Numbered from the stretch's first letter, positions 1 through 9,247 are shown. The stretch: DNA of 64,000 nt from Pseudomonas alkylphenolica (GCF_016009175.1 NZ_JADUCM010000011.1:62001-126000); one strand, 5' to 3'. Made by a program: numbers and translations. Notes: generated by a model from the sequence alone, not told the origin.

Positions 1-611
1 GGCTGGCGTCGCATGATCCGCAAGACTGGCTTGACACGCTCGACCGGCAATTGCCGCGTAACGCCTGGCTTGGTGGCTGGTCACTGGGCGGCATGCTCGC
101 GGCCGAACTGGCTGCCCGTCGTGGCGACGACTGCTGTGGGTTGATCACGCTGGGCAGCAACCTCAGTTTCGTCAACCGCCCGGACTGGCCTCACGGTATG
201 CCGGCGGACACTTTTCAGACCTTCCTCGAAGGCTGCCGCTATCACACCCAGGTCACCCTCAAGCGCTTCATTTCGCTGTGCAGCCAGGGCGCTGAAGAGT
301 CGCGCAGTCTGGCCCGCCTGCTGGGTGCGGCGATGCCCGAGCCTGCCCCCGAGCAACTGGTGGCCGGGCTCGAAGTACTCGGCAAGCTCGATACCCGGGC
401 GGCCCTGCAAGCCTATGACGGGCCGCAACTGCACCTGTTTGCCGGCCGTGACGGGCTGGTACCGGCGGAAGTCGCCGGGGTGTTGCTGGAAGAATTGCCC
501 GACGTGGAGGTCGGGCTGCTGGAAGACAGTGCTCATGGTTTTGTGATGGAGACACCTCATGAGTTGGCGGCTGCCATAAAGGCCTTTGTACATGAGAGTG
601 GCGATGACTGA
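1..611 (+). CDS. bioH: Pimeloyl-ACP methyl ester carboxylesterase BioH (5' end outside window)
   Basis: Alpha/beta hydrolase that removes the methyl group from pimeloyl-ACP methyl ester, ending the BioC-dependent route to the pimelate part of biotin. The frame is open from the left edge, so the N-terminus is missing. The nucleophile elbow GWSLGG lies near the left edge. The catalytic Asp is probably in FAGRDGLVP and the catalytic His in EDSAHGF, in the usual order for this fold. The stop overlaps the bioC start by 8 bases, so the genes are translationally coupled. The assignment rests on the triad and on bioC and bioD following directly. Confidence 0.93.
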   Translation, partial: LASHDPQDWLDTLDRQLPRNAWLGGWSLGGMLAAELAARRGDDCCGLITLGSNLSFVNRPDWPHGMPADTFQTFLEGCRYHTQVTLKRFISLCSQGAEESRSLARLLGAAMPEPAPEQLVAGLEVLGKLDTRAALQAYDGPQLHLFAGRDGLVPAEVAGVLLEELPDVEVGLLEDSAHGFVMETPHELAAAIKAFVHESGDD

Positions 612-1428
612 TCTTTCTCAACCGGTTTTGCCCGGCACCTTGCCCGACAAGCGTCAGGTCGCGGCCTCGTTTTCGCGTGCTGCCGCCAGTTACGACAGTG
701 TTGCCGAACTGCAGCGCGCAGTGGGCAACGCCTTGCTCGAGCAACTGCCAGCCAGTGTCGCACCGCAACGCTGGCTGGACCTGGGCAGTGGCACCGGCCA
801 TTTCAGCCGTGCCTTGCGCCAGCGGTTTCCGCAGGCTGGCGGAATTGCCGTGGACATTGCCGAAGGCATGCTCCAGCACGCACGCGAACAAGGTGGTGCG
901 CACTACCATGTGGCGGGTGATGCCGAGCGATTGCCGCTGCAGGACACCAGCGTCGAGCTGGTCTTTACCAGCCTGGCGGTGCAATGGTGTGGCGATTTTC
1001 GCGCCGTGCTCGATGAGGCGCAGCGCGTCCTGCAACCTGGCGGGGTGCTGGCCTTTGCCAGCCTGTGTGCCGGTACTTTGCACGAGTTGCGCGAGAGCTG
1101 GCAGGCGGTCGATGGCCTGGTCCATGTCAATCGCTTTCGCCGCCTTGAGGATTATCAGCGCCTGTGCAGTGAAAGTGATTTGCAGGTGCTGACCCTGGAA
1201 GCACGCCCGCATGTGCTGTACTACCCCGATGTACGCAGCCTGACCCACGAACTCAAGGCCCTGGGGGCGCATAATCTCAATCCGGGGCGCCCGGCCGGGC
1301 TGACCGGAAGGGTGCGGATGCAGGGACTGTTGCAGGCCTATGAGCAGTTTCGACAGGCGCAGGGGCTGCCGGCGACCTATCAAGTGGTCTACGGTGTACT
1401 GCACAAACCGTTGGTAGAAGGGGAGTGA
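604..1428 (+). CDS. bioC: Malonyl-ACP O-methyltransferase BioC
   Basis: SAM-dependent methyltransferase that methylates the free carboxyl of malonyl-ACP so that fatty acid synthesis can build pimeloyl-ACP. The SAM-binding motif [10 protein letters not shown] (about residues 60-70) is clear. The chosen start is the ATG beginning [11 protein letters not shown], inside the bioH end; the frame is open a few codons upstream, but those lie within bioH and lack a better ribosome site. The product is 274 residues, normal for BioC. bioD follows after one base, so bioH-bioC-bioD read as one operon. Confidence 0.94.
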   Translation: MTDLSQPVLPGTLPDKRQVAASFSRAAASYDSVAELQRAVGNALLEQLPASVAPQRWLDLGSGTGHFSRALRQRFPQAGGIAVDIAEGMLQHAREQGGAHYHVAGDAERLPLQDTSVELVFTSLAVQWCGDFRAVLDEAQRVLQPGGVLAFASLCAGTLHELRESWQAVDGLVHVNRFRRLEDYQRLCSESDLQVLTLEARPHVLYYPDVRSLTHELKALGAHNLNPGRPAGLTGRVRMQGLLQAYEQFRQAQGLPATYQVVYGVLHKPLVEGE

Positions 1429-1429
1429 A

Positions 1430-2110
1430 ATGAGTCCGGCCTATTTCATCGCAGGCACTGACACGGATGTCGGCAAGACCACCGTCGCCGCCGGCCTGTT
1501 GCACGCGGCGCAGTTGGCGGGTTTGACCACGCTGGGGGCCAAGCCTGTGGCCTCCGGTTGTGTGGTGACGGCCAAAGGGCTGCGCAACGACGATGCCCTG
1601 GCGCTGATGGCGCAAAGTACGCTCACCTTGCCTTACGAGCAGGTCAACCCCTTTGCCTTTGAGCCCGCCATTGCCCCGCATCTGGCGGCACGTGAGGCGG
1701 GTGTGGCGCTCAGTGTGCCGGGGCTGTTGGCGCCGATGCGCGATATTCTCGCCCAGGGCGCGGACTTTACCCTGATAGAAGGCGCGGGCGGCTGGCGCGT
1801 ACCGTTGTCGGACCAGGCGAACCTCTCGGACCTGGCCATTGCCCTGAAACTGCCGGTGATCCTGGTAGTGGGGGTGCGTCTTGGCTGCATCAGCCATGCA
1901 TTGCTCAGTGCCGAGGCAATCGCCCGCGACGGCCTGCAACTGGCGGGATGGGTAGCCAACATCGTCGACCCGCGCACGTCGCGCCTGGAAGAGAACCTTG
2001 CCACGCTTGCCGAGCGCTTGCCGGCGCCGTGTCTTGGGCGTGTGCCGAAACTCAAGCAGGCATCGGCCGAGCGCGTTGCGGAGTACCTGCAACTGGACTT
2101 GCTGGACTAG
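1430..2110 (+). CDS. bioD: ATP-dependent dethiobiotin synthetase BioD
   Basis: Closes the ureido ring of dethiobiotin from 7,8-diaminopelargonate, CO2 and ATP. The N-terminal P-loop GTDTDVGKT (residues 8-16) is diagnostic, and IEGAGGWRVPL supplies the second nucleotide-site motif. The product is 226 residues, the usual length. It starts one base after the bioC stop, with GGGGAG just upstream as ribosome site inside the bioC end. It is the last gene of the biotin operon here. A short inverted repeat (ATGGC-N5-GCCAT, 2132-2146) lies downstream but lacks a T-run. Confidence 0.95.
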   Translation: MSPAYFIAGTDTDVGKTTVAAGLLHAAQLAGLTTLGAKPVASGCVVTAKGLRNDDALALMAQSTLTLPYEQVNPFAFEPAIAPHLAAREAGVALSVPGLLAPMRDILAQGADFTLIEGAGGWRVPLSDQANLSDLAIALKLPVILVVGVRLGCISHALLSAEAIARDGLQLAGWVANIVDPRTSRLEENLATLAERLPAPCLGRVPKLKQASAERVAEYLQLDLLD

Positions 2111-2224
2111 CGACTAGCCTGACTCTATTACATGGCTAGATGCCATTAGTGATTTCAACGGGCCTTTTATCCACAGGTCTGCTTCAATAGGGGCTGTTCG
2201 CCTTCAGCGGCATGGAGTTTCGAC

Positions 2225-2521
2225 ATGGAAATCTCGGGCAACTCAGCGTATTACGCAGGGCTTGGCGCGATAACGGCCGGGCAGAACCGCGTCGATCAGG
2301 CTGCCAGCCAGATCGCCAACAGCACCGTTGAACGTGCTGCCACCAGCCAGTCCAGCGACTACCAGGCAGAGCGCCTGCGTTCGGTCGATCGCAGCCAGCA
2401 AATGGACCTGCCCACCAGCACGGTAGAAATGGCCCTCGGTAAGCATCAGGTCGAATTAGGCGTCAAAGTGGCCAAAGCATCGGACGAAATGCTCGGTACC
2501 CTGATCGACACCTACGCCTGA
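2225..2521 (+). CDS. Small protein resembling the N-terminus of flagellar rod/hook proteins
   Basis: 98-residue protein of unknown function. It has no signal peptide or membrane segment. Residues about 13-36 (AGQNRVDQAASQIANSTVE) resemble the N-terminal heptad region of flagellar axial proteins, whose usual form is an aligned ANNIAN-type helix. Residues 62-95 form a second amphipathic helix, like the C-terminal helix of those proteins, but the whole central domain is absent. It stands alone between the biotin operon and an acyl-CoA dehydrogenase. GGAG at about 2214 serves as ribosome site. The resemblance is by eye only; it may be a small chaperone-like or motility-associated protein. Confidence 0.7.
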   Translation: MEISGNSAYYAGLGAITAGQNRVDQAASQIANSTVERAATSQSSDYQAERLRSVDRSQQMDLPTSTVEMALGKHQVELGVKVAKASDEMLGTLIDTYA

Positions 2522-2671
2522 CCCTTCTTGCGCGCCTGCCGCGCGTCTTCAACTAATCTTTGAGTATCAGCGCCTTGGCCTTGCTGGCAGGCGCTCGCCT
2601 GCGCGTTCGTGACGGTTTTTGCCGGAATAACTGCGCAGTCTTGCATGGCCGAACTGCCCTCTGGTTGATGC

Positions 2672-2716
2672 TTGACAAGTTTTCGGCGTAAACGTATGTT
2701 TCAAACAAGTGTTTGA
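2672..2716 (+). promoter_or_regulatory. Sigma70 promoter with overlapping PsrA-type operator
   Basis: A perfect -35 TTGACA (2672-2677) is separated by 17 bases from a -10-like TATGTT (2695-2700). Immediately downstream, TCAAACAAGTGTTTGA (2701-2716) is a perfect 6-base-arm palindrome. It fits the PsrA box G/CAAAC-N(2-4)-GTTTG/C known from Pseudomonas fatty-acid regulation. The operator covers the expected transcription start, a natural repression position. The acyl-CoA dehydrogenase starts 72 bases further on. Confidence 0.72.
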
Positions 2717-2788
2717 TCGAGCGCCTACAACAACCGGTCGTCGATCGTGGTTTCTCTCTCCAGGATTCATCAGCAGAGGTTCATCGCT

Positions 2789-4594
2789 ATGCCTGAATAC
2801 AAAGCCCCCTTGCGTGATATTCGCTTCGTTCGTGACGAGCTGCTGGGTTACGAAGCGCATTATCAGAGCCTGCCGGCTTGCCAGGACGCCACTCCAGACA
2901 TGGTTAACGCCATCCTCGAAGAGGGCGCCAAGTTTTGTGAACAGGTACTGGCTCCGCTGAACCGTGTGGGCGACCTGGAAGGCTGCACCTGGAGCGAGTC
3001 GGGCGTGAAAACCCCAACGGGCTTCAAAGAGGCTTACAACCAGTTCGTAGAAGGCGGCTGGCCGAGCCTGGCCCATGACGTCGAGCATGGCGGTCAGGGC
3101 CTGCCGGAGTCGCTGGGCCTGGCGATCAGCGAAATGGTCGGCGAATCGAACTGGTCGTGGGGCATGTACCCTGGCCTGTCGCATGGCGCAATGAACACCA
3201 TCTCCGAGCACGGCACTGCCGAGCAGCAGGAGACCTACCTGACCAAGCTGGTTTCCGGCGAGTGGACCGGCACCATGTGCCTGACCGAACCTCACTGCGG
3301 TACCGACCTGGGCATGCTGCGCACCAAGGCCGAGCCTCAGGCCGATGGCTCCTACAAAGTGACCGGTACCAAGATCTTCATCTCGGCCGGTGAACACGAC
3401 ATGGCCGGCAACATCGTCCACATCGTGCTGGCTCGCCTGCCCGATGCACCGGCAGGTACCAAAGGTATTTCGCTGTTCATCGTGCCGAAGTTCCTGCCGA
3501 CCGCCGAAGGCACTGTCGGTGAGCGCAACGCTGTGTCCTGTGGTTCCATCGAACACAAGATGGGCATCCACGGCAACGCCACCTGCGTGATGAACTTCGA
3601 CGCGGCTACCGGCTACCTGATCGGCCCGGCCAACAAAGGCCTGAACTGCATGTTCACCTTCATGAACACGGCTCGCCTGGGTACCGCGCTGCAAGGCCTG
3701 GCCCACGCCGAAGTGGCGTTCCAGGGTGGCCTGAAATACGCTCGCGACCGCCTGCAAATGCGCTCGCTGACCGGCCCGAAAGCACCAGACAAAGCTGCCG
3801 ACCCGATCATCGTTCACCCTGATGTACGTCGCATGCTGCTGACCATGAAAGCCTTCGCCGAAGGTAACCGTGCGATGGTGTACTTCACTGCCAAGCAGGT
3901 CGACATCGTCAAGTACAGCCAGGACGAAGAAGAGAAGAAGAAAGCCGATGCACTGCTGGCGTTCATGACTCCGATCGCCAAGGCATTCATGACCGAAGTC
4001 GGCTTCGAAGCGGCCAACCACGGCGTACAGATCTATGGCGGCCACGGCTTCATCGCCGAGTGGGGCATGGAGCAGAACGTTCGCGACAGCCGTATCTCCA
4101 TGCTGTACGAAGGCACCACCGGTATCCAGGCGCTGGACCTGCTCGGCCGTAAAGTGCTGATGACCCAGGGCGAAGCACTCAAGGGCTTCACCAAGATCGT
4201 GCACAAGTTCTGCCAGGGCAACGAAGGCAACGAAGCGATCAGCGAGTTCGTCGCACCGCTGGCCCAGTTGAACAAAGAGTGGGGCGAGCTGACCATGAAG
4301 GTCGGTATGGCCGCGATGAAAGACCGCGAAGAAGTCGGTGCCGCTTCGGTGGACTACCTGATGTACTCCGGTTACGCCTGCCTGGCTTACTTCTGGGCCG
4401 ACATGGCACGCCTGGCTGCCGAGAAACTGGCTGCCGGTACCAGCGAAGAGGCGTTCTACACCGCCAAGCTGCAGACCGCGCGCTTCTACTTCCAGCGCAT
4501 CCTGCCGCGTACCCGTACCCACGTTGCAACCATGCTGTCGGGCGCCAACAACCTGATGGACATGAACGAAGAGCACTTCGGTCTTTCCTACTGA
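2789..4594 (+). CDS. Acyl-CoA dehydrogenase (long, about 600-residue type)
   Basis: FAD enzyme for the first step of beta-oxidation, passing electrons to electron-transfer flavoprotein. The start is the ATG of [10 protein letters not shown] with CAGAGGT nine bases upstream; a longer frame exists, but the paralogue at 6154 starts at the equivalent residue. At 601 residues it belongs to the long subfamily with an extra C-terminal helical domain. The N-terminal helical part is followed by [13 protein letters not shown], typical of the middle beta domain. The likely catalytic base is Glu441 in YEGTTGIQ. In P. putida a homologue in this position has, to my recollection, been described as a phenylacyl-CoA dehydrogenase; the exact chain preference cannot be read from sequence. 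Confidence 0.93.
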   Translation: MPEYKAPLRDIRFVRDELLGYEAHYQSLPACQDATPDMVNAILEEGAKFCEQVLAPLNRVGDLEGCTWSESGVKTPTGFKEAYNQFVEGGWPSLAHDVEHGGQGLPESLGLAISEMVGESNWSWGMYPGLSHGAMNTISEHGTAEQQETYLTKLVSGEWTGTMCLTEPHCGTDLGMLRTKAEPQADGSYKVTGTKIFISAGEHDMAGNIVHIVLARLPDAPAGTKGISLFIVPKFLPTAEGTVGERNAVSCGSIEHKMGIHGNATCVMNFDAATGYLIGPANKGLNCMFTFMNTARLGTALQGLAHAEVAFQGGLKYARDRLQMRSLTGPKAPDKAADPIIVHPDVRRMLLTMKAFAEGNRAMVYFTAKQVDIVKYSQDEEEKKKADALLAFMTPIAKAFMTEVGFEAANHGVQIYGGHGFIAEWGMEQNVRDSRISMLYEGTTGIQALDLLGRKVLMTQGEALKGFTKIVHKFCQGNEGNEAISEFVAPLAQLNKEWGELTMKVGMAAMKDREEVGAASVDYLMYSGYACLAYFWADMARLAAEKLAAGTSEEAFYTAKLQTARFYFQRILPRTRTHVATMLSGANNLMDMNEEHFGLSY

Positions 4595-4610
4595 TTGATC
4601 GCAGCGACTG

Positions 4611-4647
4611 AAAAACGCCCGCCCTGACCGGCGGGCGTTTTTTTTTT
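4611..4647 (+). terminator. Rho-independent terminator after the first acyl-CoA dehydrogenase
   Basis: AACGCCCGCC and GGCGGGCGTT form a 10-base GC-rich stem with a 6-base loop, followed by a run of about ten T. It lies 17 bases after the stop codon. Confidence 0.93.
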
Positions 4648-4746
4648 GCATCCATTTCTTCCGACCGCGCATTCATCTATTCATGTGCGTTGCCGATACA
4701 TTAGGGGCACAATGCCATTATTGATCTGCCGGGTCGGAGATTACCC

Positions 4747-6030
4747 TTGTTTCGTTTATCTGCTGTACGCCTGAGCCATTTTTTGCCATCAGCCTGTTTG
4801 CTGGTGTCAGGGCTTGCGGCTGCCTATGTAAGAGACCTCAGCGTCTTCTTCACGTCGCTGTTCAACGTCTTGCCTACCTTGGTGCTGTTGCTGGGCGGCG
4901 CCTACTGCGCGGTCTATCGCCGTCAGCGCGAACTGTTTCTGATGGTCACGGTGTACATCGCCTACTTTCTGCTCGACACCCAGACCGATTTCTACCGTGA
5001 CAATGGCCGGGTCCGCGAGGATGCGGCGGTGGTCTTCCATCTGGTCTGCCTGTTGTTGCCGCTGATGTTCGCCCTGTATGGGGCCTGGCAGGAGCGCACT
5101 CACCTGTTTCAGGACATGGTTGCGCGCTTTGCCGTGTTGCTGGCTGTCGGCAGTGTCGCCCTGGGCCTGGAGCAAAGCTTCCCGCAGGCGCTGCTGGCCT
5201 GGCTGGCGGAGATTCGCTGGCCTTCGCTGCATGGCCAGTGGATGAGCCTGATCCAGCTGGCGTACCCGGTGTTCATCGTGGCTTTCATCGTGCTCGTGGT
5301 GCAGTACCTGCGCGAGCCGCGGCCGTTGCATGCCGCACAGGTCATTGGCCTGATCGGGATTTTCTGGATGCTGCCCAAGACCTTCATCTTGCCTTTCACC
5401 CTGAACATCATGTGCAGTCAGGTGATGCTGATGATTGCCGCAGCGGTATCCCACGAGGCTTATCAGATGGCCTTCCGAGACGAGCTCACCGGCCTGCCGG
5501 GACGCCGCGCGCTCAACGAGCGCATGCAACGTCTGGGGCGTAACTATGTGCTGGCCATGACCGACGTTGACCACTTCAAGAAATTCAACGACACCCATGG
5601 CCACGATGTCGGTGACCAGGTACTGCGCCTGGTGGCCAGCAAGCTGTCCAAGGTGACCGGTGGTGGTCGGGCCTATCGCTACGGCGGGGAAGAGTTTGCC
5701 TTGGTGTTTGCCGGCAAGAGCATCGAAGAGTGCATGCCCCACCTGGAAGCGGTGCGCGAAGTGATCGCCAACTACAACATCCAGCTGCGCAACCAGGACA
5801 ACCGCCCGCAGGACGATCAGCAAGGTCGCCAGCGGCGAGGCGCCTCGGCGGCTTCCAGTGTTTCGGTAACGATCAGTATCGGCGTCAGCGAGCGTCTGGT
5901 TGATCACCGTTCACCCGACGAAGTGCTCAAGTCTGCGGATCAGGCGCTCTATAGTGCCAAGGGCGCAGGGCGCAACTGTGTCATGGCCTATGGTGTTCAA
6001 GCCAAGCGCGGCGCTGTGCGCATGGCGTGA
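4747..6030 (+). CDS. Membrane-bound diguanylate cyclase (GGDEF)
   Basis: Makes cyclic di-GMP from two GTP. Residues about 1-240 hold six or seven hydrophobic segments with no recognisable soluble sensor domain, so the sensory part is the membrane region. A GGDEF domain follows (about 245-415) with an intact GGEEF active site at residues 313-317 and the metal-site TDVDHFKKFND upstream. The inhibitory I-site RxxD expected five residues before GGEEF is replaced by TGGG, so product inhibition at that site is unlikely. A low-complexity insert rich in Q, D and R sits at about 350-370. The start is TTG with GGAGA seven bases upstream. No EAL domain is present. Confidence 0.92.
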   Translation: MFRLSAVRLSHFLPSACLLVSGLAAAYVRDLSVFFTSLFNVLPTLVLLLGGAYCAVYRRQRELFLMVTVYIAYFLLDTQTDFYRDNGRVREDAAVVFHLVCLLLPLMFALYGAWQERTHLFQDMVARFAVLLAVGSVALGLEQSFPQALLAWLAEIRWPSLHGQWMSLIQLAYPVFIVAFIVLVVQYLREPRPLHAAQVIGLIGIFWMLPKTFILPFTLNIMCSQVMLMIAAAVSHEAYQMAFRDELTGLPGRRALNERMQRLGRNYVLAMTDVDHFKKFNDTHGHDVGDQVLRLVASKLSKVTGGGRAYRYGGEEFALVFAGKSIEECMPHLEAVREVIANYNIQLRNQDNRPQDDQQGRQRRGASAASSVSVTISIGVSERLVDHRSPDEVLKSADQALYSAKGAGRNCVMAYGVQAKRGAVRMA

Positions 6031-6153
6031 CTTAAGATGACTAACCGGTCACCAGATGACCCTATGTCTCGCAAAAGTTGTTCGGTTACACTGCCTGCAT
6101 AACAGTGAAACGGCCCCGTGGGGCCGCCCCCGACTCAAGTGTGAGAGGTTGCC

Positions 6154-7932
6154 ATGGCTGACTATAAAGCGCCCCTGCGCGATATGCGCTTCGTCCTCAA
6201 TGAAGTCTTCGAAGTTGCCAAGCTCTGGGCGCAATTGCCTGGTCTTGCCGACGCTGTCGATGAAGAGACCGCCCTGGCGGTGCTGGAGGAGGCCGGTAAG
6301 GTCACTGGCAAAAGCATCGCCCCGCTAAGCCGCAGCGGCGATGAAGAAGGCTGCCACTGGGACAACGGCGACGTGCGCACCCCGGCCGGCTTTATCGACG
6401 CCTACAAAACCTACGCCGAAGGTGGCTGGGTGGGTGTGGGCGGTGACCCGGCCTACGGCGGCATGGGCATGCCCAAGGTGATCTCGGCCCAGGTCGAGGA
6501 AATGGTCAACTCCTCAAGCCTTGCGTTTGGCCTGTACCCGATGCTGACCGCCGGCGCTTGCCTGTCGATCAACGCCCACGCCAGCGACGAACTCAAGGAA
6601 AAGTACCTGCCGAACATGTATGCCGGTGTCTGGGCAGGCTCGATGTGCCTGACCGAGCCGCACGCAGGGACCGACCTTGGCATCATTCGCACCAAGTCCG
6701 AGCCGCAGGCCGACGGCAGCTATAAAGTCAGTGGCACGAAGATCTTCATCACCGGCGGTGAGCACGACCTGACCGAAAACATCATTCACCTGGTGCTGGC
6801 CAAGCTGCCGGACGCACCCGCGGGGCCAAAGGGCATTTCCCTGTTCCTGGTACCCAAGTTCATGGTCAATGCCGATGGCAGCCTGGGTGCACGCAACCCG
6901 GTCAACTGCGGTTCGATCGAGCACAAAATGGGTATCCAGGCATCGGCCACCTGTGTGATGAACTTCGACGAAGCGGTGGGTTACATTGTCGGCGAGCCCA
7001 ACAAAGGCCTGGCAGCAATGTTCACCATGATGAACTACGAGCGCCTGGGCGTTGGTATCCAGGGCCTGGCGTCGGCAGAGCGGTCTTACCAGAACGCCAT
7101 CGAGTACGCCCGTGACCGTCTGCAGAGCCGCGCGCCAACCGGTCCGCAAGCCAAGGACAAGGTCGCCGACCCGATCATCGTTCACCCGGATGTGCGTCGC
7201 ATGCTGCTGACCATGAAGGCGTTGAACGAAGGCGGGCGCGCGTTCTCCACCTACGTCGCCATGCAGCTGGACACTGCCAAGTTCAGTGAAGATGCCACCA
7301 CGCGCAAACGCGCCGAAGACCTGGTTGCCTTGCTGACCCCGGTATCCAAGGCCTTCCTCACCGACCTCGGTCTGGAATCGGCAGTGCATGGCCAGCAAGT
7401 GTTTGGCGGCCATGGCTACATTCGTGAGTGGGGCCAGGAGCAGCTGGTGCGTGATGTGCGCATCACCCAGATTTACGAAGGCACCAACGGCATCCAGGCG
7501 CTGGACCTGATGGGGCGCAAGGTAGTGGGCAGTGGCGGCGCACTGTACAAGTTGTTTGCCGACGAGATTCGCCATTTCACCGCCACCGCCGGTGACGAGC
7601 TGGGCGAGTTCGTCAAACCGCTGAACGCGGCGCTGGACAACCTCGACGACCTGTCGGCCTGGGTTCTGGACCGGGCCAAGACCAACCCGAACGAAATCGG
7701 CGCGGCGTCGGTGGAGTACCTGCAGGTATTCGGCTACACCGCCTATGCTTACATGTGGGCATTGATGGCTCGCACGGCGCTGGCCAAGCAGGGTGAAGAC
7801 GATTTCTACGCCAGCAAGCTGGGCACCGCTCGCTTCTACTTCGCCCGCCTGCTGCCGCGAATCCATTCGCTCAGCGCCTCGGTGAAAGCGGGTAGCGAGT
7901 CGCTGTACCTGCTGGATGCGGCTCAGTTCTGA
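6154..7932 (+). CDS. Acyl-CoA dehydrogenase (paralogue of the gene at 2789)
   Basis: 592-residue acyl-CoA dehydrogenase, clearly paralogous to the 2789-4594 product along its whole length: same N-terminal YKAPLRD motif, MCLTEPHAGTDLG in the FAD/substrate domain and a C-terminal extension. The catalytic base is probably Glu442 in YEGTNGIQ. GAGAGG stands six bases before the ATG. It is expected to feed electrons to ETF in beta-oxidation, probably with a different acyl specificity from its neighbour. No PsrA-type site was seen upstream. The gene ends just before the GacA site of rsmY. Confidence 0.93.
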   Translation: MADYKAPLRDMRFVLNEVFEVAKLWAQLPGLADAVDEETALAVLEEAGKVTGKSIAPLSRSGDEEGCHWDNGDVRTPAGFIDAYKTYAEGGWVGVGGDPAYGGMGMPKVISAQVEEMVNSSSLAFGLYPMLTAGACLSINAHASDELKEKYLPNMYAGVWAGSMCLTEPHAGTDLGIIRTKSEPQADGSYKVSGTKIFITGGEHDLTENIIHLVLAKLPDAPAGPKGISLFLVPKFMVNADGSLGARNPVNCGSIEHKMGIQASATCVMNFDEAVGYIVGEPNKGLAAMFTMMNYERLGVGIQGLASAERSYQNAIEYARDRLQSRAPTGPQAKDKVADPIIVHPDVRRMLLTMKALNEGGRAFSTYVAMQLDTAKFSEDATTRKRAEDLVALLTPVSKAFLTDLGLESAVHGQQVFGGHGYIREWGQEQLVRDVRITQIYEGTNGIQALDLMGRKVVGSGGALYKLFADEIRHFTATAGDELGEFVKPLNAALDNLDDLSAWVLDRAKTNPNEIGAASVEYLQVFGYTAYAYMWALMARTALAKQGEDDFYASKLGTARFYFARLLPRIHSLSASVKAGSESLYLLDAAQF

Positions 7933-7946
7933 CAGAAATCACGTCG

Positions 7947-7964
7947 TGTAAGCATTCTCTTACA
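7947..7964 (+). promoter_or_regulatory. GacA upstream activating sequence of rsmY
   Basis: TGTAAG-CATTCT-CTTACA is an exact match to the GacA box consensus TGTAAG-N6-CTTACA that activates rsmX/Y/Z promoters in Pseudomonas. Its centre lies about 66 bases before the inferred RNA start, the usual distance. The flanks extend the palindrome to 13 bases per arm with one mismatch. Confidence 0.93.
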
Positions 7965-8021
7965 TGACGTGGTGACTTTTCGCCTCTATCGAAAGATTGG
8001 ATCCACAGCTAATCTTCTCAC

Positions 8022-8147
8022 ATGGACGTAGCGCAGGAAGCGCGAAGTACAGAACAGGGACACGAAGGATTCCTGCCAGGATGGTGGGTCGATACGGATA
8101 TCAGGGAAACAGTCTGCAAAGCCCCGCCTCGGCGGGGTTTTCTTTTG
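8022..8147 (+). ncRNA. rsmY: RsmY regulatory RNA (sponge for RsmA/CsrA proteins)
   Basis: Non-coding RNA of about 125 nt that sequesters RsmA/RsmE translational repressors when the GacS/GacA system is active. Seven GGA motifs occur between 8024 and 8107. One sits in a textbook hairpin, GCGC-AGGAA-GCGC (8031-8043), with the binding motif in the loop. The RNA ends in a strong terminator (GCCCCGCC-TC-GGCGGGG then TTTTCTTTT, 8120-8146). A -10-like TAATCT lies at 8010-8015 and the GacA box upstream at 7947. The exact 5' end is inferred from this spacing. The location between this acyl-CoA dehydrogenase and this LysR gene matches my recollection of rsmY in P. putida. Confidence 0.92.
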
Positions 8148-8171
8148 CCTGCAGAAAAGTGCCAGGCAACC

Positions 8172-9095
8172 TCAGCCCAGCACATCCAGCGGCGACACCC
8201 CGATCTGCCGGGGGTCGGCTTCTTCTTCGAGCAACGTGCGCAGCAGCTCGACCGAGGCTTGCTGACGTTGGGCGTCACGGAATACCAGGCCTATCTTCAG
8301 CGGCACCCGCGGCTCGCTGAGCGGCTTCCACAACAGTTCCTGGTCATCCTCGACCACTTCCTTGGCGCGCCCGGGCAGCACTGTGGCCAACGAGGTGTGG
8401 CCGAGACTGTCGAGAATACCGGCCATGTTGTTCATCTCTGCCTGTACCTGCGGTCGACGCCCGAGGTTGGCCAGCTGCGTCTGCCAGATCTGGCGTACCT
8501 GGAATTCTTCGCCGAGTAGCAGCATGGGCAATTCCGCCGCCTGCTTGAGGGAAACCTTCTTGAATTCCCGCAATGGGTGCGTGTTGGGGATTACAAGCTG
8601 CAGTTCGTCTTCGTACAGCATCAGGCCATGCAAGCCAGGCTGGCGGGGCGGCAGGTAGCTGATGCCGATGTCCAGGCTGCCGTTGAGCAGGCGGCGTTCG
8701 ATTTCCAACCCCGACAGCTCATAGATCTGCACCACCAGGTGTGGTTGGGCCTTGCGCACGCGATCGAGCAGTTGCGGCACCAGGCTCGGGCGTACGGTCT
8801 GCAGCACGCCGATCGCCAGGGTTCGCAGTGACTGGCCCTTGAAGTTGCGCAGCGCCTCGCGGGCGCGCTGCAGGCCGTCGAGCAAGGGCAGGGCGTGGTT
8901 GTACAGGGTATGCGCGGCAAGGGTCGGCAACAGGCGCTTGTTGCCCCGTTCGAACAGGCTCACATCGAGGCTGTGTTCCAGCTGGCGGATCTGTTGCGAC
9001 AGTGCCGGTTGCGACAACGACAGGCGCTCGGCGGCCCGGCCGACATGGCCTTCTTCGTAGACCGCGACGAAATAACGCAGTTGGCGAAAATCCAT
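8172..9095 (-). CDS. LysR-family transcriptional regulator
   Basis: 307-residue regulator. The N-terminal winged HTH covers about residues 1-60 (RQLRYFVAVYEEGHVGRAAE then QPALSQQIRQLE), followed by a periplasmic-binding-protein-like effector domain (about 90-300). ATG at 9095 is preferred; an in-frame TTG lies two codons upstream and a stop blocks further extension. Neither start has a good ribosome site. The palindrome ATAAG-N5-CTTAT (9094-9108) covers the start codon and could be an autoregulatory LysR box. It is divergent from the aminotransferase at 9248, which makes that gene the first candidate target. Effector unknown. Confidence 0.9.
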   Translation of the reverse strand: MDFRQLRYFVAVYEEGHVGRAAERLSLSQPALSQQIRQLEHSLDVSLFERGNKRLLPTLAAHTLYNHALPLLDGLQRAREALRNFKGQSLRTLAIGVLQTVRPSLVPQLLDRVRKAQPHLVVQIYELSGLEIERRLLNGSLDIGISYLPPRQPGLHGLMLYEDELQLVIPNTHPLREFKKVSLKQAAELPMLLLGEEFQVRQIWQTQLANLGRRPQVQAEMNNMAGILDSLGHTSLATVLPGRAKEVVEDDQELLWKPLSEPRVPLKIGLVFRDAQRQQASVELLRTLLEEEADPRQIGVSPLDVLG

Positions 9096-9247
9096 AAGCA
9101 ATACTTATCAAAAAAGCTCGAAAAACCAAATGGCCGTAGGCCCGCAATACCCCTAGTCTATCCCGTATTCGCAAGGTTTACAGAGCCATAAGGCGCGATG
9201 AATTCCGTATCCCCGGGTGGCGTTTACATAGGCAAGAGTTTGTATAC

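Noticed and set aside
2567..4672. A 701-codon open frame antisense to the first acyl-CoA dehydrogenase; similar long antisense frames at 6514-7866, 28359-29999 and 45628-47340
   Set aside because: Long antisense frames are expected in GC-rich DNA. Each lies opposite a well-supported gene, lacks domains and a good ribosome site, and has the composition of a shadow frame.
7940..7971. Inverted repeat after the second acyl-CoA dehydrogenase as a terminator
   Set aside because: It has no T-run and its core is an exact GacA box at the right distance from rsmY, so it is better read as a regulatory site.
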